NCBI GenBank assembly: GCA_030532575.1
Contig: JAUNKV010000019.1
Span: forward strand, 1 to 53,523
DNA: 53,523 bases
Reading direction: 5' to 3'
Origin: Propionibacteriaceae bacterium
GTDB taxonomy: Bacteria > Actinomycetota > Actinomycetes > Propionibacteriales > Propionibacteriaceae
Shown: piece after piece, positions 6,621 to 14,802 of the stretch
Position numbering within the stretch: the first letter of the stretch is position 1
How the letters are laid out: every line of letters begins with the position of its first letter
The notes under the pieces: generated by a model
Database searches by the model: none
The model's input: the letters and a program-made list of their open reading frames with translations, nothing else
What the model was told of the DNA's origin: nothing
Made by a program: the position numbers and the translations under genes

Positions 6621-7651
6621 GCCAGGAGTCACGTTGGCAGGAGCAGTTCTACCCGGGTACGCAGGTCTACCGGAACCTGCTTGACATCCGTGATGCTGGG
6701 CAGCTTCACGACGTCGAGTCTGTGGTGGTGGCTGAGCGTACCCGTGAGCTGTTGGAACGGCCTGAGTTGGTGGAGCACAGCTTCGACGTCGAGCACCTCC
6801 AGGCGATCCATCGTCATCTGTTCCAGGATGTCTACGCGTGGGCTGGAGAGTTTCGTGCCTTCGACATGTCGAAGCTGGGTGGCCAGGGGTTCGCGTTCCA
6901 GCCAGACGGGGTCCGTGAGCATCTGGAGCGTGCGTTCGATGTTGTTGCGGAGGTCGAGTGGGAACGTCTTGACCAGGAGAGGTTCCCGCGCGCGATGGCG
7001 TGGGTCTATGCGGAGCTGAACTATGCCCATCCGTTCCCGGAGGGCAACGGCCGTACGGGGAAGCTCTTCTTGGAGCATGTTGCTGCTCGCTCGGAGTTTC
7101 GTCTCGACTTCAGCCGGGTCGATCCAGCGGTGTGGAGTCTTGCGTCGGAGCTGAGTATGCCGGAGCCTCCAACGTGGGAGCCCAATCCGGTTCCGCTGGT
7201 TGAGGTGTTCGAGACTGCGACGGAGCCACGACATCCGGTTCAGGCGTTGGCGATGCGGCAGGCAGTCTTGGTGCGTCAGCTGGAGAGCATCGGAGAGATG
7301 AGTCCGGTGCAGGCGCAGAGCTGGCTTGCTGAGGCGACGAGTTCGATGCGCGCGTTGGGTCGACTTGAGCCGGGGACCAGGGAGTTGCCGGAGCTGACCG
7401 AGACCGCACGGCGACTTTCGGGGGTGGAGGCGCGCACGATCACAGAGCGTGCGTGGCCCTTCGACTCGTACCAGCAGTTCATGGTGTTCGAGGAGTTGTA
7501 CGGGTCGTTCACCAGGGCGGTGGATGCTGTGACTCGTCTGGAGGGTCGCCAGGAGCGTTCTCGAGGTGCTGACCCACGCCACAGCATTCATCATGGAGCT
7601 CGTGGTCATGATCCGGTGGAGCAGCATCGAGGCCCTGGGCTACAGCTGTGA
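6617..7651 (+). CDS. Fic-domain AMP-transferase toxin (VbhT/FicT-like)
   Basis: 344 residues. The Fic core runs from about residue 10 to 175: an Fic N-terminal helix (YPGTQVYRNLLDIRD), the flap GGQGFAFQP (88-96) and the catalytic loop HPFPEGNGRTGK (138-149). His138 and the GNGR anion hole are intact, but the final motif Arg (HxFx[D/E]GNGRxxR) is Lys149. The known reaction is transfer of AMP from ATP to a Ser/Thr/Tyr hydroxyl of a target. Residues 210-344 are homologous to the C-terminus of the 5485 product. The preceding VbhA-like gene supports a toxin. The last 12 bp overlap the convergent HNH gene. Confidence 0.9.
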   Translation: MSQESRWQEQFYPGTQVYRNLLDIRDAGQLHDVESVVVAERTRELLERPELVEHSFDVEHLQAIHRHLFQDVYAWAGEFRAFDMSKLGGQGFAFQPDGVREHLERAFDVVAEVEWERLDQERFPRAMAWVYAELNYAHPFPEGNGRTGKLFLEHVAARSEFRLDFSRVDPAVWSLASELSMPEPPTWEPNPVPLVEVFETATEPRHPVQALAMRQAVLVRQLESIGEMSPVQAQSWLAEATSSMRALGRLEPGTRELPELTETARRLSGVEARTITERAWPFDSYQQFMVFEELYGSFTRAVDAVTRLEGRQERSRGADPRHSIHHGARGHDPVEQHRGPGLQL

Positions 7652-8161
7652 CCTCTCGTCGTCGATGAGGGGGTCTTGGAGGTAGTCGCCTGCTGGTGTT
7701 CCGAGGCGGGCGATGGGGTCGAGGGGGTGGCCGTTGAGGGCTGCGGTGCGGAGTGCGAGGGCGCGGCCGCGTGGTCCTCTGGTGTCGCGGAGTGGGGAGC
7801 CGGGGGTGTGTCGCCTGGCTCCCCACTCGGCTGTGTTTTCTTGGATGGTTCCTGCTTGCCAGTGGGTGGGGGTTTGGCAGGAGGGTTCGTCGCACAGGTG
7901 TCGGATCAGTTCGTGTGCGAGGAGAGCGTCGATGCCGTGGTGGAGGGCGTAGCCGACGCGGTGTGCGGCCAGGACGACGTCTCGGCCTTGAGGGTTTGTG
8001 CCGAGCCAGAAACGTCCGTGCCCTTTGTCGCTGATTGCGCCGAGCCAAATCCGGCATCCAGCGGCCAGGGTTGTTGCTGAGACTCGTGCTTCCCATCGCT
8101 GTGTGAGCCCAGGAGCAGCAAACAGCTGCTGCAGGAGTTCAGGATCGAGGCGACTGGTCAT
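7640..8161 (-). CDS. HNH endonuclease-like protein
   Basis: 173 residues from the ATG at 8161 (MTSRLDPELLQQLFAAPG); the frame is open to an ATG at 8182. The central segment resembles phage-type HNH endonucleases: C.IWLGAISDKGHGRFWLG, then AHRVGYALHHG, LIRHLCDEPSCQTPTHW and NT..WGARRHTPGSP. The His in AHR, the two Cys near CDEPSC and the following His are the likely metal and catalytic ligands. It is translated behind the 8139-8528 gene, overlapping it, and meets the Fic gene tail to tail. It may be a free-standing nuclease or a plasmid accessory gene. Confidence 0.7.
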   Translation of the reverse strand: MTSRLDPELLQQLFAAPGLTQRWEARVSATTLAAGCRIWLGAISDKGHGRFWLGTNPQGRDVVLAAHRVGYALHHGIDALLAHELIRHLCDEPSCQTPTHWQAGTIQENTAEWGARRHTPGSPLRDTRGPRGRALALRTAALNGHPLDPIARLGTPAGDYLQDPLIDDERSQL

Positions 8162-8528
8162 CTGGTGCAGCTGTTGGAGCATCAGGTGGGGTGGGGGAGT
8201 CTGCTGGTTCCGTGCTGGGGGTCTGCTGTTGGTCGTCGTTGGTGGTGGAGCTGCGTGCTGCTTTGAGCATGGTGCGAATCTCCTTCAGCTCCAGGTCGCA
8301 GGTCGCGGCGATCTCCTGGAGGGACACCTTGAACTCGTCGACGAGTTTGAGCAGCGCGGTGCCTTGCGCTGTCTCGGCAGTGGCCAGGCGGGTTCGAGCA
8401 GTCTCCACCCGGGCGCCTGCCTGGAGAAACCGAGTCATGGTTCGGGTGACCTGTTCCTCCTGCTTGCGGAGCCGAGCCATCCTGCCAGCCCGAAACTTCC
8501 GAGCCTTCTCCCTCGATGTGACGCTCAC
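8139..8528 (-). CDS. Small coiled-coil protein divergent from the relaxase
   Basis: 129 residues from a GTG at 8528, chosen because AGAAGGGAG precedes it; the frame is open to 8597. The N-terminus is very basic (SREKARKFRAGRMARLRKQEEQ). A helix of about 70 residues follows (LKLVDEFKVSLQEIAATCDLELKEIRTML), with a Pro/Thr-rich tail. Basic helical proteins encoded beside a relaxase and its oriT are often relaxosome accessory factors, so that role is possible. There is no ribbon-helix-helix signature to prove it. Overlaps the HNH gene at its 3' end. Confidence 0.55.
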   Translation of the reverse strand: MSVTSREKARKFRAGRMARLRKQEEQVTRTMTRFLQAGARVETARTRLATAETAQGTALLKLVDEFKVSLQEIAATCDLELKEIRTMLKAARSSTTNDDQQQTPSTEPADSPTPPDAPTAAPDDQSPRS

Positions 8529-8697
8529 GGTCGTCTCCCTTCTCACGTCGTCGATGACCTCGAGTCTACCCCACCAGCCAGGCCTAGCCGCGCTCACCCC
8601 GCGATCTGGCTGATCCAGCCAGTTTCAAGCGGAACACACCTCTTGCACTTTGGAGGGGTAGGGTGTGGGGTGAGTGTCGTGGAAGGAGGTGTCCTGG
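8529..8697. other. Candidate oriT region
   Basis: The gap between the divergent coiled-coil gene and the relaxase gene is where MobF plasmids often place oriT. It holds the hairpin CTGGCTG-ATC-CAGCCAG (8606-8622) and, further on, CACACC paired with GGTGTG across 21 bases. I do not recognise a nic sequence. Confidence 0.3.
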
Positions 8698-11600
8698 GTG
8701 ACTGCGTCGTTGAGCAAGATCTCTGCTGGTGATGGGTATGACTACCTGGTGAGGAGTGTTGCTGTATTCGATGACACGAACCTGGGGCGTCAGAGATTGG
8801 CGGACTACTACGCGCAGAAGGGGGAGTCGCCTGGGCGTTGGTTGGGTCGTGGGTTGGCTGGGTTTGGTGACGCTGGTGCGGAGTTTGTGGTGCGGGAGGG
8901 GGATGTGGTTCGTGAGGATCAGATGCGGGCGTTGTTTGGTTCGGGGCGGCATCCTGAGGCGGATCGGTTGGAGCAGGCTGCGATCTTGGCGGGGTTGTCG
9001 AAGAGGGAGGCGTTGAAGGCGTCGCAGTTGGGGCGGGTGTTCACTGATGGGTCGACGGGGGCGTTTCATGATCGTCTTCGGCAGGCATATGCGGCGTGGA
9101 ATCAGGAGAAGGGGCGGAAGCCGGGGGAGCGGATTCCTGATGAGGTGCGGGCGATGATCCGTACTGTGTTGGCGCGGACGACGTTCAGGGAGGCGTATGG
9201 GCGTGAGCCGTTGAGTCCGCAGGAGTTGGATGGTCATTTGAAGCGTGAGATGCGTGGTAATGGGGCTAGGTCGTGTGCTGGGTTTGATGTGACGTTCTCG
9301 CCGGTGAAGTCGATTTCGGCGTTGTGGGCGGTGGCTCCTCGTGAGGTTGCTGAGGTGATTGAGCAGGCTCAGGATGAGGCTGTGCGGGATGCTGTGGGGT
9401 GGTTGGAGGAGCAGGCTGCGTACACCAGGAGGGGGGTTCGTGGTGCTCGTCAGGTTGAGACGAGGGGGTTGATTGCTGCGCAGTTCGTGCATCGGGATTC
9501 CAGGGCTGGTGATCCTGATCTTCACACGCATGTTCCGATCAGTAACAAGGTGCAGGCGCTGGAGGATGGGGCGTGGTTGGCGTTGGATGGGCGGATGATC
9601 TACCAGCTGACGGTTGCTGCGTCGGAGCGGTACAACTCGTCGATGGAGCGGATTTTGGCGGAGCGGTTGGGGGTGAATTTTGTTGCGAGGGCGTCGGATT
9701 CGGGGCGTCGGGCGATTCGTGAGGTTGAGGGGATTTCGGGTGAGTTGATTGAGGCGTGGTCGTCTCGCAGGGATGCGATCACGCAGCGGCAGGCGGAGTT
9801 GGTGGCGGAGTTTGAGGCGCGTCATCTGCGTCCGCCGACGCCTGTGGAGACAACGAAGTTGGCGCAGCAGGCGACGTTGGAGACTCGGGGGGAGAAGCAT
9901 GAGGCTCGGAGTCTTGGGGAGCAGCGGCAGGCGTGGCGTGAGCAGGCGGTCCAGGTGCTGGGTGGTGGGGCGTTGCTGGATGACATGGTTGAGCAGGCGT
10001 TGGGTCGGCGTTCAGTTTTTCATACGGTTGATGATGCTTTGGTGGTGCGGGTTGCGGAGCGGGTGTCGCAGGTGGTGGAGCGGCAGCGTGCGGTGTGGCA
10101 GATGCAGCATGTGCTTGCTGAGGCGGAACGTCAGGTGCGTGTTCTTGGTGTGGCTGGGGGTGAGTATCAGGGGTTGGTGGAGCAGGTTGTTGCTCGGGTG
10201 AGGGAGCAGGCTGTTGAGGTTGTGGTGGACCCTGAGGCGGTGGTGGAGACTCCGGTGGAGGTGCGTCGTCGTGATGGGACGTCGCAGTATTCGAGGGCGT
10301 TGTCGGAGCGTTTCACCACTCGGCGGGTGTTGGAGGCTGAGGAGTTCATCCGGTCGGCTGCGCACGCCCGGGGGGGCTATACGGTGGGGGAGAATCATGT
10401 GTCGGTGGCGTTGTTGGAGTCGGTGGCCAACGGGGTGACGTTGAACCCGGCGCAGGCGCGTTTGGTGCGGGAGTTCGCCACCAGTGGGGAGCGTATCCAG
10501 CTGGCGTTGGCTCCGGCAGGGACGGGGAAGACCACGGCGATGCGGGTGCTGGCCAGGGCGTGGGAGAACGGTGGCGGGAATGTGGTTGCGGTTTCCCCGA
10601 CCCATGTCGCAGCAGATGGGTTGCGTACTGCGATGCGGGCTGGTGGGGGAACGATTGCAGCGTTGACTCATGCGTTGGAGCAGGGCAGTCAGGTCCCGGA
10701 GTGGGCTGAGCAGATTGATGCATCCAGTCTGGTGGTGGTGGATGAGGCTGGGATGGCTGGCACGTTTGATCTTGCTGGGTTGATTGCGTTCAGCATGGAT
10801 CGTGGTGCGTCTGTTCGGTTGATCGGTGACCACCAGCAGTTGGCGGCTGTGGCTGCTGGTGGGGTGTTGCGGGACTTGGCAGCGGAGAATCCGGTGTTGA
10901 CTCTGGATGAGGTGGTCAGGTTCAGCAACCCGGCTGAAGCGGCTGCGTCGTTGTCGCTGCGTGAGGGTGTGGCTGATGCGTTGGGGTTCTACCTTGATGA
11001 GGGCCGGTTGCATTCGATTGCGACGGATTCAGCGCATGAGGTTGTGGTGGAGGCGTGGCGTGGTGACGTCGCCCAAGGGTGGGATGCGGTGATGATCACT
11101 GCCACCAACGAGGATGTTGCGGTGTTGAACCGGCTCGCTCGGGAGCACCTGGTTGCAGAGGGGGTGGTGCGTACCGATGGGCAGGTTTGGTTGCGTGACG
11201 GGTCCCAGGTGGGTGTGGGTGATGTGATTGTTACGCGCAGCAATGATCGACGGCTTCGGGTGTCGAACACGGACTGGGTGAAGAACCGGCAACGGTGGAG
11301 CGTGACCAAAGTTCATGAGGATGGGTCGCTTCGGGTTCGGGGCCAGGAACACCGCTTGGAGGTGACGCTGCCTGCGGTGTATGTCAGGTCGTTCGTGGAG
11401 CTGGGGTATGCCTCAACAGCGCATGGTGCACAAGGCGTGACGGTGGATTCCAGCCACACCCTGGTGGCGGGAAGGGAAACCCGGCAGAGCTTGTATGTGG
11501 CGATGTCGCGTGGCCGTCACAGCAACCATGTGTGGGTGACCACCGGCGCGGCCGAGGAGTCCGAAATCTGGATGGAGACGTTGCTTCCGCCCACCCCGGT

Positions 11601-14355
11601 GGAGGTGTTGGAGGCGATGCTGCAGCGTGATGGGGCAGCTGTGTCGGCCACCAGTCAGGTGCGGCAGGCGCATGAGCCACAAGAGTTGCTGCGTCATCAC
11701 GCAGCGGCGTGGCAGGACAATGTGTTGACCGGGTTGATGACCGCCGCCGGGCCGGAGGTGTGTGCCCGGGTCGAGGAGCATGTCAATGAGGCGATCCCGG
11801 GGGCATCGGAGATGCGGGGCTGGTCTGAGTTGCAGGCCCAGATGCTGGCGGTGGAACTCACCGGACAAGATTCCGCCCAGGTCTTCGACCGGTTGCTGGC
11901 AAGTCGATCATTGAAGGATGCCCGGAATCCGGTGGCGATCATGGCATGGCGGTTCTCCCGGAACGAGGTGAACCTTCGTGATGGTGGACCGTTGCCGAGC
12001 TTGTGGGGGTGGCCTGCCCAGGTGGAGCTTCCCCAGGAGTGGAGCAGCTATCTGGAGGCACGGTTCGAGCTGGTCAAAGAAGCTTCTGGGGGGGTACGGG
12101 AGCTGGCACAGGGCTGGGTGAAGGACCCGGGAACAGCCCCCAGGTGGGCTCGTCCGTTGTTGACGAACCCCGTGTTGGTGACAGAGGTTGCGGTTTTCCG
12201 GGCCAGTGTGGGACTCAGCGACGCCGACATCACCCCGTTGGGACCGCCAGCCCAGTTCATTGGGGAACGCGTGTGGCAAGACGATCTGCGTCAGCGTGTT
12301 GACCGTCAGCTTCAGCTGGCCACGGTGGCGTGGCAGGTCCCTGAACAGGTGCGTTCTGACCCGTACTGGCCAGTGTTGGTGGCTCGCCTACGAGCCCAGG
12401 AACGCTCTGGGGCCAATGTCCAAGCGATGCTGAATCAGGCGGTACAGCGTGGTCCACTGCCGACAGAGCATCCCGCGGCCGCGTTGTGGTGGCGGGTCCG
12501 TGGCGAGCTCCACACCGTGCAGGGGCCAAGCTGGGACGGTGCGCTGCGTGAGGTCATCGATGCTGCGGTGGTGGACGAGGCGGCGGCCTTGCCGTCGTGG
12601 AGTCGCCTGGCAGTGGTCATCCGTGGCGTGGAGGCCGATGGTCATGATCCGCAGCTCGTGGTCGCGGCCGCAGCAACCCTGCTGCCCCATGACCTCAGCG
12701 GCGAGGCGCTGGCTCCGCTGCTGACCCAGTACATCGATGAGGTCCTCCGTCCTCGTGAAGAAGACATCATTGATGTTCTTCACGACCCCGACACCGATGT
12801 TGACTTCGAGTCGCTGTCTTCCACCAGGCCACGACGTCACCAGGTGGAGGAGGCCCCAGAGGTTGCAACAGACGAGGTGGAGCAACGACACGTTGACCGT
12901 CACCATGATGGTGATGCCACGGGCGACGTTCACGCCATCGACCAGGTGGAGGAGCCTGCTTCGACGTCGGGCCAGCCGATCTGGGACACACCCCAGGAGG
13001 AGGCCGTTGTTGCTGCCGATGATCCGGTACAGGTTCCGGAGACAGCTGCTGGGGTGGGGCGAAGCCGGATCATGGAACTCAATGAGCAGGCGGCCGCGTT
13101 CTATCGTGACTGCTACCAAGGGTCCGGGGCGGCTGCGTACCTGGCTGACCGGTTGGGAACCGACCTGAGGGACCAGGACAGCGTCGTGGTGGGCTACGCC
13201 CCTGCCGGGAACCAGCTCGCCCAGTATCTACGTGACCACGGTGCCAGCGATGGGGAACTGGTCGAGGCAGGGCTGGCGAAGTGGGGACGTCGCGGCGAGT
13301 TGATCGATGTGTTCCGGGATCGATTGATGTTCGGCATCCACACCAGTCAGGGCGAACTGGTCGGGTTCATCGGGCGTGCCGCACCAGGTGCGGACCCCAG
13401 GGTGCCGAAGTATCTCAACACGCCTGGCACGGAGGTGTTCACCAAGGGTGAGGTGCTGTTCGGGTTGCCCGAGTACCAGGACCTGATCGAGGCAGGGGCA
13501 GAGATCGTGCGTGTGGAGGGGCCGATGGATGCGTTGGCGATCACGATGGCCACCAATGGCAAGGCGGTGGGTGTGGCTCCGTTGGGAACGGCCTTGACCC
13601 AGGCCCAGGCCAACGAGATCGCTCGTCATGGCCGTCGGGTGTGGGAGGCCACCGACACCGACGCGGCGGGGATGAAAGCCGCTGCGGATGACTTCGAGCG
13701 GTACGTCGCTGCGGGGATCACCGCGAAGCAGTGGGTGCTGCTTCCTCCTGATAAAGACACCGTGGTGAAGGACCCGGCTGAGCTGCTCCAGCATCCCCGG
13801 GGCCGTGACCTGCTTCAACAGCCGTTGCAATGGGGAGAGGTGGCCCCCACTCTTGCCGGGACCTTGCTCCGTCAGCTTGTGGAGGAACACGGTCCACGAC
13901 TTGCCCACGACGGAGCGGTGGTGCGCGTCGGCTTGGCGCGGGAGGCCGCACACCTCATCGCGCAACTTCCCCCAGCGGAGTGGGAAACCCACATCCTGTT
14001 GACCGCGGAGGAGTTCAGCAAAGCCAACCCGCAAGAGGACCTGGCATGGAACATCGACCTGATCACCGCAGAAACCCACGATGCGGCCGAGATGATGCAG
14101 CCACGCCGGGTCGAGGACCCCTACCAGGATGCCCCCGTCGCACAGCAGGAGACGACTTCACGGCGGCAGGAGCGCCGTGAAGCCACCCGTGAAGCCCCCC
14201 GGGAAGCACTCCAGAAGGCACGAGCGATCCTGGACCGCATGAACCAGAAACACCAGCAGCAGCCTGTGGTGGAGGAGAAACGAAGCCCGAACCACCCCAG
14301 CCACCACGACGACGCTGCCACCCTGCAACGTGATGACCTGCACCGGCGACTCTGA
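8698..14355 (+). CDS. MobF relaxase fused to RecD-like helicase and DnaG-like primase
   Basis: 1,885 residues from the GTG at 8698, 7 bases after GGAAGGAGGT. The TrwC-type relaxase domain starts TASLSKISAGDGYDYL (catalytic Tyr near residues 16-18) and holds the metal triad in DLHTHVPISNKV (about 274). A helicase follows, with Walker A APAGTGKTT (about 605), VVVDEAG (about 678) and a RecD-like C-terminal motif TAHGAQG. From about 1456 a primase part begins: RDRLMFGI, PKYLNTP, then TOPRIM RVEGPMDAL (about 1605) and TDTDAAG. It nicks oriT, unwinds and perhaps primes the strand in the recipient. Convergent with the T4SS operon. The 5' half is strongly G/T-rich and the 3' end is not. Confidence 0.95.
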   Translation: MTASLSKISAGDGYDYLVRSVAVFDDTNLGRQRLADYYAQKGESPGRWLGRGLAGFGDAGAEFVVREGDVVREDQMRALFGSGRHPEADRLEQAAILAGLSKREALKASQLGRVFTDGSTGAFHDRLRQAYAAWNQEKGRKPGERIPDEVRAMIRTVLARTTFREAYGREPLSPQELDGHLKREMRGNGARSCAGFDVTFSPVKSISALWAVAPREVAEVIEQAQDEAVRDAVGWLEEQAAYTRRGVRGARQVETRGLIAAQFVHRDSRAGDPDLHTHVPISNKVQALEDGAWLALDGRMIYQLTVAASERYNSSMERILAERLGVNFVARASDSGRRAIREVEGISGELIEAWSSRRDAITQRQAELVAEFEARHLRPPTPVETTKLAQQATLETRGEKHEARSLGEQRQAWREQAVQVLGGGALLDDMVEQALGRRSVFHTVDDALVVRVAERVSQVVERQRAVWQMQHVLAEAERQVRVLGVAGGEYQGLVEQVVARVREQAVEVVVDPEAVVETPVEVRRRDGTSQYSRALSERFTTRRVLEAEEFIRSAAHARGGYTVGENHVSVALLESVANGVTLNPAQARLVREFATSGERIQLALAPAGTGKTTAMRVLARAWENGGGNVVAVSPTHVAADGLRTAMRAGGGTIAALTHALEQGSQVPEWAEQIDASSLVVVDEAGMAGTFDLAGLIAFSMDRGASVRLIGDHQQLAAVAAGGVLRDLAAENPVLTLDEVVRFSNPAEAAASLSLREGVADALGFYLDEGRLHSIATDSAHEVVVEAWRGDVAQGWDAVMITATNEDVAVLNRLAREHLVAEGVVRTDGQVWLRDGSQVGVGDVIVTRSNDRRLRVSNTDWVKNRQRWSVTKVHEDGSLRVRGQEHRLEVTLPAVYVRSFVELGYASTAHGAQGVTVDSSHTLVAGRETRQSLYVAMSRGRHSNHVWVTTGAAEESEIWMETLLPPTPVEVLEAMLQRDGAAVSATSQVRQAHEPQELLRHHAAAWQDNVLTGLMTAAGPEVCARVEEHVNEAIPGASEMRGWSELQAQMLAVELTGQDSAQVFDRLLASRSLKDARNPVAIMAWRFSRNEVNLRDGGPLPSLWGWPAQVELPQEWSSYLEARFELVKEASGGVRELAQGWVKDPGTAPRWARPLLTNPVLVTEVAVFRASVGLSDADITPLGPPAQFIGERVWQDDLRQRVDRQLQLATVAWQVPEQVRSDPYWPVLVARLRAQERSGANVQAMLNQAVQRGPLPTEHPAAALWWRVRGELHTVQGPSWDGALREVIDAAVVDEAAALPSWSRLAVVIRGVEADGHDPQLVVAAAATLLPHDLSGEALAPLLTQYIDEVLRPREEDIIDVLHDPDTDVDFESLSSTRPRRHQVEEAPEVATDEVEQRHVDRHHDGDATGDVHAIDQVEEPASTSGQPIWDTPQEEAVVAADDPVQVPETAAGVGRSRIMELNEQAAAFYRDCYQGSGAAAYLADRLGTDLRDQDSVVVGYAPAGNQLAQYLRDHGASDGELVEAGLAKWGRRGELIDVFRDRLMFGIHTSQGELVGFIGRAAPGADPRVPKYLNTPGTEVFTKGEVLFGLPEYQDLIEAGAEIVRVEGPMDALAITMATNGKAVGVAPLGTALTQAQANEIARHGRRVWEATDTDAAGMKAAADDFERYVAAGITAKQWVLLPPDKDTVVKDPAELLQHPRGRDLLQQPLQWGEVAPTLAGTLLRQLVEEHGPRLAHDGAVVRVGLAREAAHLIAQLPPAEWETHILLTAEEFSKANPQEDLAWNIDLITAETHDAAEMMQPRRVEDPYQDAPVAQQETTSRRQERREATREAPREALQKARAILDRMNQKHQQQPVVEEKRSPNHPSHHDDAATLQRDDLHRRL

Positions 14356-14364
14356 ACTGGCAGA

Positions 14365-14802
14365 TCAGCGCGAGTCCCACCCAGCCGCAGGTCCACTGCT
14401 GCGTTTGATGTGGACACGGATTCGTTCTTCCGTCTCAGCGCGAATCTTGTGCCAGGCCACTTTGTCCCACCCTGTGGCCTTCGAGTCCTTCATCTCACGG
14501 TAGGCCTCATACAGCGCTGTCAGCTCCGACATCACCGCATTGTTGGTCCACCACTCCTTCAGCAGGGCATCCATGTGGAAGGTGGGGTTCAGTTCTGATT
14601 TCACCCAGTCTCTGAGTTCTTTGCTCGCTTCGGGCCAAGGATTGTGTTCCCGCTGCTCGAGGGCCTCAACCTTCCGCACCACGTCGTCGAGGCGCTGGTC
14701 CAGCTCCTCGACGTTCTCCGACAGCTGCGTGAGCAGCTGAAGTACCTCTGCCAGCTCAGGAGTATCGTCGTCGGGGTCTGCGGGTGTGTCGGTGGTGGTC
14801 AT
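14365..14802 (-). CDS. DUF4913-like protein, last gene of the transfer operon
   Basis: 145 residues. An acidic N-terminus (MTTTDTPADPDDDTPELAEVL) leads into a coiled coil (QLSENVEELDQRLDDVVRKVEALEQRE). Residues 55-125 have the Trp pattern NPWPEASKELRDWVKSEL...WWTNNAVMSELTALYEAY of DUF4913-type proteins, which are common on actinobacterial plasmids and have no known activity. The ATG overlaps the stop of the coupling-protein gene (ATGA, 14799-14802). Position suggests a role with the coupling protein or relaxosome. Confidence 0.75.
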   Translation of the reverse strand: MTTTDTPADPDDDTPELAEVLQLLTQLSENVEELDQRLDDVVRKVEALEQREHNPWPEASKELRDWVKSELNPTFHMDALLKEWWTNNAVMSELTALYEAYREMKDSKATGWDKVAWHKIRAETEERIRVHIKRSSGPAAGWDSR

